This document shows, piece after piece, positions 1 to 11,241 of a DNA stretch of 64,000 nucleotides. The position numbers were made by a program, and so were the translations under genes. The notes under the pieces were generated by a model. That model ran no database searches. It was given only the letters and a program-made list of their open reading frames with translations, and was not told the origin of the DNA. This DNA is from Sphaerosporella brunnea (lineage: Eukaryota > Ascomycota > Pezizomycetes > Pezizales > Pyronemataceae): NCBI GenBank assembly GCA_008704415.1, contig VXIS01000011.1, forward strand, positions 248,001-312,000, read 5' to 3'. The number at the start of each line of letters is the position of its first letter. Positions within the stretch are counted from its first letter, which is position 1.

Positions 1-343
1 TCAGTCACCGCAAAGAGGCGGCCCTTCGTTTGACGGAACCGTCACCCATGATTAGGGACGAGTCGGGCTACAAGCCAAACTTGCGGCCAAGAGTTATGCT
101 TAGCTGCGGTACTGACTGTGGACAAGAGTTATTTACTGCTCCGGAATTCCGCTTAAAGATAAGGATGGAAAAAAATACGTCACAATAGCCAGCCACGGGT
201 TTCCTCTGGGCGAGGAGCACGTTTGGCAGCCAACCGGCAAACATGCTGTTGTCGGAGAGGTTAAGGTAATTCTTGGCGATAAGGACATTTCCTTTATGCA
301 ACTTGATGCTGGTCTCACCTACAGCGCTGAAACTTCGTGCTGA
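1..343 (+). pseudogene. 3' part of a broken hypothetical gene (possibly trypsin-fold, TE-associated), cut by the window edge
   Basis: Two overlapping plus-strand frames read as one protein. From base 3 the first frame gives a segment containing LRPRVMLSCG. Near 140-150 sense-like sequence continues in a different frame with VTIASHGFPLGEEHVWQ and later DISFMQLDAG, and ends at TGA 341-343. The layout (ASHGFP, then a D-I-x-x-x-x-L segment, then a Tyr/Ser-rich end) recalls a family of fungal hypothetical proteins with a protease-like fold; this is from memory and tentative. The frame change without a plausible intron suggests a frameshift, and the ending looks early. It could instead be a real last exon whose intron I cannot see. 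The 5' part lies outside the window. Confidence 0.4.
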
Positions 344-688
344 CATGTATGGTCTTTTTTTTTTTTTTTTTTTTTGTATGTGTATTGGGGAGAAAGAGAG
401 GGGATACCCATCTACATAAGATAACTTCTTACTCACTTATGTAGGTAAAGTAGCAAAACTGATTGTATACCTGTTACGAAGGGCGAAATCACTCCTAGGA
501 GAAGAAGTTCAGTCACGGCATAGCACTCGGTCTTTAATCCATCCGCCCCCATACCCCCACAACTTTTTCATTGAAAATCCTCAGTTTTTTTTCTTTTTTT
601 TGATACTATACAAATCATAGAGTAGAATACACACAACCAAAGCTCTATATACGTCGTACATCATACAGTTGAGAGAGATTTTGCTTCG
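344..688. other. intergenic, no gene seen
   Basis: This stretch has a 17-T run near 356-375 and AT-rich DNA before the 3' end of the minus-strand FMP25 gene. I see no coding signal. Confidence 0.6.
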
Positions 689-2542
689 TTAAACCTTCTT
701 CATATACACCGCGGTGTTCCCTCTGCCACACACAACCGTCTGCTCGGCACGTCCTTTGCCATTGACCTTGCCCTCGTTCGCAACCTGGAACCTATGCACC
801 TGGTCGCCAATAGTGACGCGCGCATTGCCAGTTTCGTCCTGGTTGCCCAAGCTGCTGATGAGGCCGCTAGCGCGGCCGACATCGGCCCTGTTGCTGCTGC
901 CGGTGAACGCGTCTTCCGTCTTCGGCGCGAACTCCGTGGGCACGCCGTCGAGCGGTTGGATGTAGATGGGCGAGGCAGAGTTGTTTCTCTTGCCAGTGCC
1001 GAGCTGATAGAACTCGTTGTTTCCCCAAAAGAGGACGTCGGAGCCGTATTCGTTTGAGGAGGTGGAGGTAGACATTGTTGCCGCACAGTGGGTGGCGCCG
1101 GCTGAAAGGTCGCGGAGACGGATGGGTTGCACCTTGTTTGTGGCTTCGTCGAATTCTTGCATGTTGCTGAGCGCTTTGATTTTGGTTGGTGTACCTTGCA
1201 TGTGCGTCCACCGGCCGTTACCAAGGTTGCCGTGGATGCCGGTGCCGCAGGATAGTACTTCACTGCTGGAGCGGCCGCTCTCGTTGTCGGTTTTGTCGAC
1301 TTCGAAGTAGGTGTTCATGCCGCCGGCGTTGATGTTGGTGACTTTTGCGGTGGAGGCCGGGTACAGCGGAGTAAGCAATAGCAGCTTGGGCTTGCCGTAG
1401 AAGTTGGTGTCTGGTGTGTATTCGAAACCGAGTTGGCCGTGCACGTTGTCGCCGAATGTGTAGACCTCGCCGTCTTTAGTGAGAACAACTGAGTGGTAGT
1501 CACCAGCCGCGATCTGATCAACCTTTTTGCCCTTCAGCTCCGTGATCTCGTGGGGAGTGTCAACGGGCTTGTCGGTTGGCCGCGTGGTCCAGGTAAGCTC
1601 GGGAATTCCCAGCTGTCCCCGCGTGGGGTAGGTAAACGCCACAGCGGACGAGAATACACGGCCGTCGGAAGTGAGCAGGAGTGCATGTTCCCTGCCGGCG
1701 GCAATGTCTTTAATCCTCTCCAGATAACCGAGCTCCGGCTTGATGATGCGGTAGGAGATGTCGGAGGTGGAGCTTCTACCGGGAATCCACGAGGTCTCGG
1801 TGGGCTTCAATCCCTCTTGCTGGTAGCTCTTGGAGATGGGAAAGGTGTAGACCTGCTTGTCTTTGGAGAGCGCAACGATTTTGTCCTTGGAAATGATCAC
1901 TTTCTCGATGTTCTTGCCGGTGAGAGTCGGCTCTGGCTGCTTGGTCTCCGGAGCGTAGCCGTTGCCCCACATCAGGACGTCGCCTTTGTCGTTGACGGCC
2001 ACTGCGTCTATTAGCCACCAACAAGATTTGATCTATGAAGTCTTGACTACGCACCTCCAACATCCTGACTCAGTTGAAGATCCCGAAGGAGCTGTCCGTC
2101 GAAAAACTTCAACCGCCGTGGCGTCTTGATGACCTTCTCCTTCGAGTCTGGAGCAATCACTTTGCCGCTGTTATCACCCCAAACGTAGACTCCCGGGTTC
2201 TCCAAAGCTTTCTCGACCTATGTGACGATCGCTGTCAGCATTGTTGTCCAATTGCTGGAGCCTTGTCTTTCGAACCTGGAGATGCTGCAAGCTGAGCGAC
2301 GATGCCGGCCCCTGGAACACAGCCGGAGAAGCATCCGCGTGCACGACTTTGCCGAATTCCACCGTCTGGTATACCATAACCCCGGCGGCAATTCCAGCTG
2401 CAGCCGCGAACAGCGTCGTGGTTCTCGGTCGAGCGACATTTTGTACTCGGGTATGAAGCCTCCGTCGAGCGCCACTGAAGATCTGCCGGCAAGTGAACGA
2501 GCGAGAAAGCGTTCGGACGGCGGAGGGATTTGGCTTGAACAT
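689..2542 (-). CDS. FMP25: mitochondrial RCC1-repeat protein, FMP25-like
   Basis: Three exons: 2542-2276, 2217-2055 and about 2001-689, giving about 580 aa, close to yeast Fmp25. Intron 1 (2275-2218) has a TGCTGAC branch site and TAG acceptor. For intron 2, acceptors at 2008 and 2002 both keep the frame. The start MFKPNPSAVRTLSRSF is Arg/Ser-rich with no acidic residues, as in mitochondrial presequences, and is followed by a hydrophobic segment (LFAAAAGIAAGVMVYQ) fitting inner-membrane anchoring. The rest carries RCC1/BLIP-II blades: VYVWGDNSGK, AAGREHALLLTSDGRV, AAGDYHSVVLTKDGEVYTFG and SAGATHCAA. Fmp25 is linked to respiratory-complex biogenesis in yeast; the exact role here is inferred. 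It is divergent from COG3, with about 325 bp between starts. Confidence 0.87.
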
Positions 2543-2867
2543 TGTTTCTGAGTACACGATCAGCTTCCCGAGACACGGAGGCGATTGCACCAAGGGAATT
2601 GCGGAACCTACAGAGCTCTTCACTAAGTGGTGGGGGGTAAGCTCGAACAGCGATGACCTCAAGACTGCGGGAGGGTTAGGGTCAAAATCGGTAGGGACAT
2701 TTTACCCGGCGGATATCCCTCTCGAGCGGCCCCTCGATTTTGCCGCGCGTGTGAGCTAGGCACCACCAGCAAGCAGTAGTTCCCTCCACCAAACCCCCCG
2801 TACTCATGGTCCCCCGGCGGCAATAGCGGCACATCGAGCTTGGAATTGACACTATATAAGCACCAGC
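2543..2867. promoter_or_regulatory. divergent promoter region, FMP25 / COG3
   Basis: The 325 bp between the two divergent starts must serve both genes. A TATATAA-like string at about 2854 is only about 10 bp before the COG3 ATG, so it is unlikely to be a classical TATA box for that start. Confidence 0.5.
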
Positions 2868-5678
2868 ATGATGTTTGACGACCATTGGTACCACACGAGC
2901 TCCGCTTCCACCCCCGAGCCAGCTGCTGCCGCCAAGCTCCGCAGAGATGACACCTTGCGGGCACAGTCGCCTCGGCCGTCGTTGGTGCGTTACCAACTGG
3001 ATCGCTCTCTCCCCGTGAGATGTCTAAGCCGTCGTTGTATGTAGGAAAGAACGTTATCAAATGCGCAGAAGAAACCGCAAGCGAGAAAGCCAGTGCCCGA
3101 TCCGCCACAAGCCGACGTCCCCAGAAGATCAAAGTCCCAGAACGACCTCCGCTCGCTACTGCACACCGAATTTGTGCTGCCGCGGGTCGACGGAAAAGCT
3201 GTAGCTTCCGAGTCTGGCGTGTCCTTGCGAAGATCGAAGTCGCAAAGCGAGCTGGATGCGTTGAAGGCAGCCCGGTACGGACGGGGGAGAGGCGCGATTG
3301 GTCGGGGTAAGGCCACGCTGGACCCTGTATTGTTCAAGGACGAGCTGGAATTTGCGGACTGGTACGGGGAGTTCGAGGACCAGCTCGAGGACAAAAACAA
3401 TGACGAATACCGGTATGGCAGTCTCGGCAGTTGAACGTGTGACAGACAGCGATTGACATCCCATGATGCAGGCTGTTCCATTCCACGCTGGAGTCACATC
3501 TTACGACGTGCTACAACCTTGTCTCTACCACGGATAATGCTTTAGCTATACTGAAAGATCTACAAAGCTCTTTCCATACCGTCGATGCCCAAACATCTAC
3601 GTTCCAGGCATCGTGTTCCTCGTTGCTCACCGAGCAGAGCCGTCTACAAACCCTGGCCGATTCCGTTGCGGTCAATTTGCAGCCATTTACAGAGCTGGAA
3701 CCCATCACACGGGTACTGGCACGTCCAGGATCCGACTTTGTCAAGACGCAGTCATTCCGGGAGATGCTGGTGCGGCTAGACCATTGCCTTGCGTGGATGA
3801 ACGATCCGGCACACAGGTCGTTCAAAGATGTCGAGTCTTATGCGCCTCGATTCCGGCAATGCATGACCCGGGCTTTGACGTTGATCCGCAACTATTTCGT
3901 GTCCAGCATGCGGGAAGTTCAGAATGAAGTGATAGAGAAGATGAAGCAGCGGCAAATGAACGATACAGCACAGTATGCAAAGTTCCGAATCAACGCTCCG
4001 GTATTGAGGGACATTGTCTATGAGATCGAAAAGCGGTGTGACCACGAAGAGTAAGATTTGCGCCTTTGGCAGTTGAAGTTGTGAAGCCTGACATTGTGCT
4101 AGATATGTATCGTTGCTGAACGAATGCTATTCGTGCTATGCTTCAGTCCGGCAGAAACTGATGCTGCCGTTACTATCAAAGCGGATGCAAGAAATTTCGG
4201 CCGCCGGATCGACCACAAGTAAAGATCTTGCTGCATTTGCCAGAAGTGCCATCAGTTTCACCCGAAGCGTCTGTCTGGATGAGTTTGAACTGTTTTACGC
4301 GTACTTTGGCAGTGAACGGGGGGACATAGAAGTTTAGTAAGTTCCAAAGCTCCTCATAAGCCTTCTTCTTCTACTAACACAGCCAGTCAATTCCTTGAAA
4401 CAATCTGCGAGCCACTTTACGACTACATACGGCCAAAAATAATCCACGAAACTAATCTGGTAAAGCTTTGCGAGCTCTGCACACTAATTCAGACACGTTA
4501 TATGCGGGATCTTGAAGATTGTACGTCATCCGTATCGTTTTCCGAGTGAACATTACTGACACCTCCCAGCTGACATTGATCCATACGATCGTTCTCAACT
4601 GGACTTTGGCCAACTAATTCAGTCCACCCTCCAAGACACACAAACTCGCATCGTCTTCCGTGCCTCCACCATGATTCGCGATGAAATTGAGCTCTTTGCA
4701 CCCAAACCAGAAGACCTCGACTATCCAACCAAATGCCTACGTGCTCGCCGGAAATCCAGCGCAGCCTCCAACAAACAATCTCCGCTCCCGAACGATCCTG
4801 TCGTAGTTGAAGGTTCTTTCGATACCGAGACGATGTTCACAGGCTGGTATCCAACCCTTCGAAAGTGCATCTGGCTGCTGTCCAAGATCTATCGGCTGGT
4901 CAACTCCACCGTGTTCGACGACTTAGCCCACCACATCGTTCACGCCACCACAACTTCCCTGGTGCTCGCCTCCCAATCTCTGGCTAAATCGAAAAGCGAC
5001 CTGGCTGACAGCCAACTATTCCTAATTCGCCATCTTCTACTGCTGAAAGAACAGCTTGTGGCTTTCGACATCGAGTACTCGACACAGCCAGACGTGAACA
5101 TCGATTTCTCGACTTTGACTGGTACTTTCTCGAACTTGCGAACCAGCGGCTCTCTCTTTTCCCCTAGCGGCCTCTTCGCCCTCGCCAAAACAGCAGCCAC
5201 ACCCACAGTCATCGCGTCGATGCTGGACGCAAAAACAGAACTTGACCTCCGACTCCGTGCAGCCATAGAAGCGTTCGTGAGCCATTGGCGCAATCGGATG
5301 ACGGAGGGAATCAAGGGGGCTTCCAATCGGCTGGCAGCCGCAGACTCGCCTGACCCTGCGGCTCGAGTCAAGACGGCAGTGGAACGAGAGGTACCGGTGA
5401 TGCGGAGGAAGGTAGCGGAGTACATCGATGACCGGCGCACGGGGGAGACACTGGTAGGCGCGGTAATAGAGAGCGTAGTAGAATACTATTCCGAGTACTA
5501 TGACGAGGTTTTCACGAGCAAAGGCCGCAGACCTAGGAATCCGGAGGTGCCCTGGGACGGGGAGATGTTTACTCGCTGGTGCGAGGGTGTGTTCGATGTT
5601 GGAGAGGGGCTACTGGCGTTCGATGAGGAAGATGGTGGCAGTCAGGGTGCCGTCAGCGAGAGAAGCAGGAGCGTTTAG
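2868..5678 (+). CDS. COG3: conserved oligomeric Golgi complex subunit 3 (Sec34)
   Basis: Six exons: 2868-3014, 3069-3412, 3472-4050, 4103-4336, 4387-4520, 4570-5678; 848 aa. Every junction keeps the frame (LFHSTLES after intron 2, EYVSLLNE after intron 3, YQFLETICEP after intron 4, SDIDPYDR after intron 5). The start MMFDDHWYHTSS matches the M-x-D-x-W-Y opening of fungal Cog3. The Sec34-like domain spans roughly residues 170-300, with an N-terminal coiled-coil part and HCLAWMNDPAHRSFKDVESY. The long helical C-terminal part follows the CATCHR-type tether design. Cog3 belongs to lobe A of the COG complex, which tethers vesicles in retrograde intra-Golgi traffic. ATG 2868 and 2871 are equivalent alternatives. 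The last ~30 residues are acidic and poorly conserved. Confidence 0.92.
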
Positions 5679-6771
5679 GAGTTTTGGGTTTCTGGGGGCG
5701 CTGTGATGTTACTTCTTAAAAGCTTACGACTTAATGATGATTGGCAGAGGTGGTGTTCACGATCAGCTGGCTGATATATACCCGCGCAATTGATTGATTC
5801 AAACAAAAGTACATTCTACCAGTCCTGTCTTCGTTGACGACATGCCTCAGACAGATCGTGAAATAATGTCCCAGTTCCCATTGAGCCATTGATATGTGCC
5901 CTTCAACCACACACATACGTATACAGTCATATGTAGAAAAGGAGGTTTTTTGGGTGTTACCTATGGCAACCGGTTAAATGCAGCTGTTTATTGTCAACAT
6001 TTGGGGCCACAGCCCCCAAAAGATGGGGAGCGCTAGACGGCCGGCTAGAACAAATGAGATATTCTGGCCAGGGTTTGTCTGCGTACCCACAGCACGAGTC
6101 GATTTTCTCATCCAAAGAAGTTTAGCCAACTTCCCCAACACCCTCCCCCAACTGCAAGTTGCGAAACCTCAAAAATTGGAAAGTCACAACGCTCTGAGTA
6201 ATTGCGCTTGTTGCCCCTGGCAACACCCCAACTCCCCCCCCCCCCGCCCAAAAAAAAACTAAAAAAAAACTGCGAAATCCCTCTTCGTGATTCTGCTGGC
6301 TCTCCATCCTTTCCGCCGCATCCCGAAAAGCCTAGGCATGTAGGATTCGCGCGATTTGTACCACTATGTACTAAGTATAGTTTTTTTTTTTCACTTCTCG
6401 GTTAGGCGCAAAGACTTTTCGCGTGGGTTTTTTGTGCTTGGGCTCGCGTGGATTTTGACAGGGATAGAACGTGGCTGAAACGGCGGTTCAGATCTTCTCG
6501 CGTATCTGAGATTGGGTGTCAGTTATGCACGATGATATCATCTCCCGCACTTCAGGGTTCAGAGCTGCAGGAATTGAGTTACATTTGATTCGTTGCGACG
6601 AGGTTGAGGGAGCTGAAGCTGAGTTGCTTCGCGGTGGTGGCAGTAGGATTGAGGTGAGGATAGTGCGCTGTGATGGGTGGAGAGGTGGGCGTGTGGGAGT
6701 GAACGGGCTGTTGGAGCTTGTTTTGCTTGCGCTGTAGGTGCTGGGCCGGGTGTACTCGGAGCGAAGTAAGA
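5679..6771. other. intergenic, no gene seen
   Basis: This is about 1.1 kb of mixed-composition DNA with short homopolymers (C-run near 6232, A-runs near 6250-6270). No frame shows conserved protein sequence. It leads into the TA-flanked element at 6774. Confidence 0.5.
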
Positions 6772-6773
6772 TA

Positions 6774-7300
6774 CCGTATCGTCCCGGTATTAAGCAACGC
6801 GGGCCGGAGGGGTGGGGGCGGTAAGGTTGCGGATGTCGAGGGTTTTCTATTGGTGGGATTGGACGTCGCGGTCACAATTTGGGTTTGTACACAACTTTAA
6901 GGATGATCGAAAGGCGGGGCGCGGGTACTTGGTGAGCGGCATGCGTAATGGCACCTCCGGCATTTCCCCGTCCTGAGCAGGCTCCCCAGCACGGTCCAGA
7001 AATGGTGCCGGTAGCGGAGGAACACCGGATGCCCCTCTGAAAAGCACCCGGTGCCGGCCTACGAAGATCGAGATCCTGAGCTATTTGGATACCCCGAGGG
7101 AGTTCACTATGGGCGATGGACGAATCGAGACCCGAAAGCCCACCACAGGAGAGGCTGGCAAATTTTACGGAGTTAATGCCTCTCAGGTAAGCCGTTGGAT
7201 ACGGTATCGCCCGCGCACGAGTCTTTAGAAATTAACTTTTTGATAGCTTGGCAACACCCCCACCCTCCGGCCCGCGTTGCTTGATACCGGGACGGTACGA
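6774..7300. mobile_element. TA-flanked inverted-repeat DNA element, Tc1/mariner-pogo type deletion derivative
   Basis: The left end begins CCGTATCGTCCCGGTAT just after TA (6772-6773). The right end read in reverse begins TCGTACCGTCCCGGTAT just after TA (7301-7302). The near-identical arms run about 46 bp and share AAGCAACGCGGGCCGGAGGG. A TA duplication and terminal inverted repeats are the hallmarks of the Tc1/mariner/pogo superfamily. At 527 bp it is too short for a transposase. It carries a coding remnant at 7031-7228, so it looks like an internal-deletion copy rather than a random foldback. Confidence 0.7.
7031..7228 (+). pseudogene. HTH (Psq/CENP-B-like) remnant of a transposase inside the TA-flanked element
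   Basis: An open plus frame contains KIEILSYLDTPREF, then KPTTGEAGKFYGVNASQVSR and WIR, ending at TAG 7226-7228. The K-I-x-I-L opening, E-A-x-x-[FY]-[FY]-G-V, and S-x-V-S-R-W-I are typical of N-terminal helix-turn-helix domains in pogo-type transposases and related fungal repeat proteins. No ATG and no catalytic domain are seen. It sits between the inverted repeats of 6774-7300, in line with the TA superfamily call. Confidence 0.55.
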
Positions 7301-7512
7301 TAGGCAGGGGTCTGTTTACCTTCGGGTGTCACTCCGTCTCTTCCTCTCCCTCTCCTTCTCTCTCTCTTTCCTCTACAAGACGCTCCCTGACAACTTCCTT
7401 GCCTCTGATTTCCTCGCAAAGTTCTCTTCATTCTCCGTGTCTTTTTTTCTTTCCTTCTTTTGCTTTTTCTTCTTTTTCTTCTTCTTCTCCCTTTTTCGTC
7501 ACCAAAGTCGAG

Positions 7513-8172
7513 ATGTCAACCTACATTTCCAAGTTTCGCGGAATTGGTGGGTTCATCACTCATCCGTTGGTATTCAGCGAGCTGCGTCGCCGGACAGAGG
7601 GGTTTATGCACAGAGCCGGGGATTGCGTGCCCCGTGCATCGATGCCCCCCTCTTCCGTGATGCTAGCTGAACACCTCGGATCGGGCGCCGCCGCGAGCAA
7701 CTTATCCGCCCGGGGAGCCGACACGTCTGCTGTTGTCTGGTCTGTCACGCTGGTCCAGGAGCTTCTTCTTCGGGAGGGGCTTGCTGCGACTACCACCAGC
7801 GTGGTAGCCAGCGACATGCAACGTGCGGTATCCTCGCCATCGCTGCCGCCCTCGACAAGCTGCGTCTCGGGTCTTCCTTCAATTCGGCGATTCGACCACC
7901 GCCGTGCCTTTGCCCCGCCAAACGCGAGGCTGGCGGTCGACGGTCAGGTGAGTGGAGGTTCTTTTTCCAGCGTGGAGAGATCTTCCCAACCCAGAGCGTT
8001 GTGGGTCAATCGCCCACCCCGCAGCAACAGGGTACCTCACGAGGTGAAGCATGCTCTCAAGATCTGTGAGAGCCTTCCCTTGCGATTTGTATCCTCACTT
8101 GGTGTCCGGGTTCTGTCGTCCCAGCCAAGCTTGCTTGTTCAGCCTCTTTCCCGGGGCAGACAAGCTAAGTGA
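7513..8172 (+). CDS. hypothetical protein, doubtful gene or gene relic
   Basis: The ATG at 7513 follows about 150 bp of pyrimidine-rich DNA, like a fungal 5' leader, and opens 219 codons starting MSTYISKFRGIGGFITHP. I recognise no domain. From about 7823 another frame looks more protein-like (GILAIAAALDKLRLGSSFNS), which would require a frameshift or an intron. A good donor (CAG/GTGAGT) occurs at about 7948. It may be a decayed repeat-family gene, because it lies between a transposon and low-complexity DNA. Confidence 0.3.
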   Translation: MSTYISKFRGIGGFITHPLVFSELRRRTEGFMHRAGDCVPRASMPPSSVMLAEHLGSGAAASNLSARGADTSAVVWSVTLVQELLLREGLAATTTSVVASDMQRAVSSPSLPPSTSCVSGLPSIRRFDHRRAFAPPNARLAVDGQVSGGSFSSVERSSQPRALWVNRPPRSNRVPHEVKHALKICESLPLRFVSSLGVRVLSSQPSLLVQPLSRGRQAK

Positions 8173-8780
8173 TATACCCACTGGCAACTTAGGCGTGATG
8201 ACTCCGCCGACGATATGATATCCCCCCCCATTTTTTTTGATACCCTTTGAGTTATTCCGTGGCCTTTTATTATATACCCTTAGCCATGTGTTTTTTTTTC
8301 TTCTTTGCTTCTCGCGTTTTTGTGCCCTTATGGCTTTGTATGATATCCTCCGCCATCATGTTTGTCTGCGTTGCTATTCTTTCTGTTTTGCTTGTTTTTG
8401 CTTCTTGCGTTTCTGTTCCTTATGGCTTGTATGATATCCTCCGCCATCATGTCGGTCTGCATTTTCTTTGGTTTTGCTTCTTGCGTTTTTGTTCCTTATT
8501 TGTTTTTGCTTCTCGAATTTTTGTGCCCTTATGGCTTTGTATGATACCCCTCGCCATCATGTTTCTGCTTTTTCGTTGCTTCGTTGCTTTTTGCTTCTTT
8601 GCGTCCTTTTGCTCTTGCTGTTCTTTCTGCTTTACTTCTGTTTTTGCTTCTCGCCTTTTTGTCTGCGTTTTTGTTGCTTCTTCGCTTGCTTGCCTACTTT
8701 TATTCACCTATTTGTAGTATACCCTTTGTTTTTCTTATGTCATTATTACTTACTGCTTTTTTTGTGGGTTTGTTAACGTG
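8173..8780. repeat. T-rich low-complexity tract with a degenerate ~100 bp tandem motif
   Basis: The motif GTATGATATCCTCCGCCATC recurs near 8337, 8428 and (as a variant) 8539, separated by TTTTTGCTTCT-type runs. The long open frames here reflect the strand's T-richness (Phe/Leu/Cys strings), not a gene. Confidence 0.6.
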
Positions 8781-8787
8781 CCCAGTC

Positions 8788-9148
8788 ATTCGATAACGTC
8801 TCTTTTCTGCTGCTAAGTCCCCCTCTCCCCATCTACTACTCCATGAGCTCACCATGCTAACTGTCCATCGATCATGACTGGATTTAGAGTATATACCCGT
8901 TCGATTACGTCTCTTTTCTGCTGCTAAGTCTCCCTCTCCCCAAATACTCAATGCGCTCACCGTGTTAACTGTCCATAGATGATGGCTTAGTTGATATCCC
9001 CACTTTGTTCCCGTTTTTCCTTTCTGTGCTTGCTAACGTGTACCAGCCTCATATCCCGGTCATTCGATTACGTCTCTTTTCTGCTGCTGCTAAGTTCCCT
9101 CCTCCCAAATTACCCCACTAGATTACCTTGCTAACTGTCTATTATGCG
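8788..9148. repeat. three direct copies of an ~88 bp unit
   Basis: Copies start near 8788, 8897 and 9059. Each opens with TTCGATTACGTCTCTTTTCT (one GATAAC variant), then GCTGCTAAGT, a CCCTCTCCCC block, and later TAACTGTCCAT. Spacing is unequal (about 110 and 162 bp), so this is an irregular tandem array. Confidence 0.7.
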
Positions 9149-9179
9149 GCGGACTCTTTTTTTGGCTAATTCCTTCCTC

Positions 9180-9960
9180 AAATGCATCGGCCTTTACAAC
9201 GGTCTTCACATCGGCCACCAAGGGGCCTTCATAAGGCCCATAGGTTAGTCCTATACACCCCTTTTGTTTTCCAGACAGTGCTGATGTCTTCGTGACAGGC
9301 CTTCATGAGGCCTTCACTAGGCCATCAAGGAGGTCTTTATAAGGCCCTTAGGTCGGCATTTCAACTACCTCTCCTTTTCTGAGACGGCGCTGATAGTTTT
9401 TGCAACAGGCCTTCACATAGGCCAACAAAGAGGCCTTCCTTCACACACTTTTTCTTTTTTGGACGGTGCTGATGTCTTCGCAACAGGCCTTCGATTAGGC
9501 CTTCATACAGGCCTTCGATTAGGCCTTCGATTAGGCCTTCGATTAGGCCTTCATACAGGCCATCACGAGGCCTCCACAAGGCCTTCAAACAGGCCACCAA
9601 GAGGCCTTCATAAGGCCCATAGGTTAGTTCTTCATGCTCTTTTGCTTCTTCGGGCGGTGCTGATGTCTTCGCAACAGGCCTTCGATTAGGCCTTCATACA
9701 GGCCTTCGATTAGGCCTTCATACAGGCCTTCGATTAGGCCTTCATACAGGCCTTCGATTAGGCCTTCATACAGGCCTTCGATTAGGCCTTCATACAGGCC
9801 ATCACGAGGCCTCCACAAGGCCTTCAAACAGGCCTTCATAAGGCCCTTAGGTTGGTACTGCAAATGTCTTTTCTTTCCGAGACGGCGCTGATATTTTCTT
9901 GCAGGCCTTCAAATATGGCCCCCACAGGGCCACCAAATAGGCCTTTATAAGGCTTCCAGG
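9180..9960. repeat. nested minisatellite built on AGGCCTTC
   Basis: A 24-bp unit, CAGGCCTTCGATTAGGCCTTC plus ATA, repeats five times almost perfectly at 9675-9794. Related 12- and 24-bp versions occur at 9484-9570. Around them a larger unit of about 100-230 bp recurs, each beginning with a GACGGTGCTGATGTCTTCGC-like string (near 9275, 9383, 9461, 9652, 9882). Two levels of repetition are therefore present. Both strands stay open (Glu-Gly-Leu-Ile/Tyr repeats on minus), but there is no start context or non-repeat protein sequence. Confidence 0.8.
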
Positions 9961-11240
9961 AAAGTTTGTCTTCTTTTGTGGACGCTGACAGCAATTCTTA
10001 CACAGACTTAAGTGTGCAGTGGCTTTTGCAGAAGATGCTTGCATTGAGCAAAGTGTATCTATCCCCACACTGAGACAACTTCTAAGAGGAGAAACAGCTA
10101 ATAGGAATGGCTCAAAGGCCACCACAAACCATCCGCTTCGAAGCATACCAGTCCGACCTCGGCCCATACCGCACCGCCGTCATCACTAACTCCACCTGTG
10201 CGGGTGAAGTCCGGGAGCGTGGTAAGGGGAAAAGGGAGGACAGCGGTAGAGGCGGTTTGGATTAAGGGTGTTGGTTGTCACTGGCAGGATGGTGACTTGG
10301 GGATTGGACCGCATAACGGTTCTCTCCGGAATGAGATTGCCTCCGGTTTAATAAAACACTGTTTGAGGGTTTCAGGTGTGCAAATGGTGTTATGAAGTGA
10401 AAACTATAGTGCATGCCCCTTATACAGGGCAGGGGAGATAAAGTCCGACTTGTTACTGGAGAGGTTTGACCCGAGAGGTTTAGGTGGTCGCATTTTGAGT
10501 TAAGTGGTGATGATAAGGAGCGGTATGGTACGGCGGCGGCCGCTAATAAGAAAGACCGATCGCCCACGGCAGGGCCTGCCTGACGGCCCGAACTTTTTTT
10601 GAACGCCTAGGCTTGCGACGCCGCCGCCGGTTGCCAGTGTATGATAAATACCGTAGAATTCCTTATATACCGCGCATTGGCGAAGCCACGGTATTCATCG
10701 TCAATTAATCAAGCAGTGGACGGTGTGGCTTGTACGTCATCACATCAGGTCAATATTTCCGCGCTCCGACATTTTTCCATACTATCCGGTAAGTTAATCG
10801 AATCACTAGGTTTGCATTGTGAAATATGTATCATACATAGGAACGGTATTTTTTGGCCTGGTAGTGGTAGTGGTGGTGGTGCACCCTCAACTTTTTTTTT
10901 GATTTTGGTATTCGCCACCTCCTGGGGGAGATCTCACCTTCTTTGGATATGGTATCTTGGACTGGTTGGATGTCGGCGCAGGTTTCTAGGTATTCTGTCC
11001 CCTCGGGTTCTCAGGGATCCTACGGGGCCACGGCCACTCGGGCCTCCGAGTTTCTCTAGCCCCCGTGGATACGGCATGTCACTTGTGCCGGTGCCCTTTT
11101 TTTTTTTTTTTTTTTTTTTGCAAGTAGTAAAGCAGAGTATAAGCGGTGAAGATCGCGTAGGTAGTATGATACAATAATTCAAAAACACACACAAAAAGAT
11201 TCCGTACGCCGTCGAGATCCCAGCAAAAAAAAAAAACGGC
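9961..11240. other. mostly unassigned DNA
   Basis: Apart from the small frame at 10107-10265, I see no coding signal. There is a 21-T run near 11098-11119 and a run of GGT triplets near 10863. Confidence 0.45.
10107..10265 (+). CDS. possible short coding fragment, unrecognised
   Basis: ATG 10107 opens 52 codons (MAQRPPQTIRFEAYQSDLGP and onward). The first about 33 residues look protein-like. After a possible donor (GCGG/GTGAAG) at about 10203 the frame becomes Lys/Arg/Gly-rich. It may be a first exon or a relic; no downstream exon is found. Confidence 0.2.
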   Translation: MAQRPPQTIRFEAYQSDLGPYRTAVITNSTCAGEVRERGKGKREDSGRGGLD

Positions 11241-11241
11241 T

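Noticed and set aside
8237..8796. Plus-strand Phe/Leu/Cys-rich frames resembling membrane proteins
   Set aside because: T-rich simple sequence explains them; no charged loops or conserved motif.
9486..9800. Possible CRISPR array
   Set aside because: There are no unique spacers; units abut and degrade as in a minisatellite, and the genome is eukaryotic.
9361..9863. Minus-strand frames with Glu-Gly-Leu-Ile/Tyr repeats
   Set aside because: They only translate the AGGCCTTC minisatellite; no start context or non-repeat sequence.
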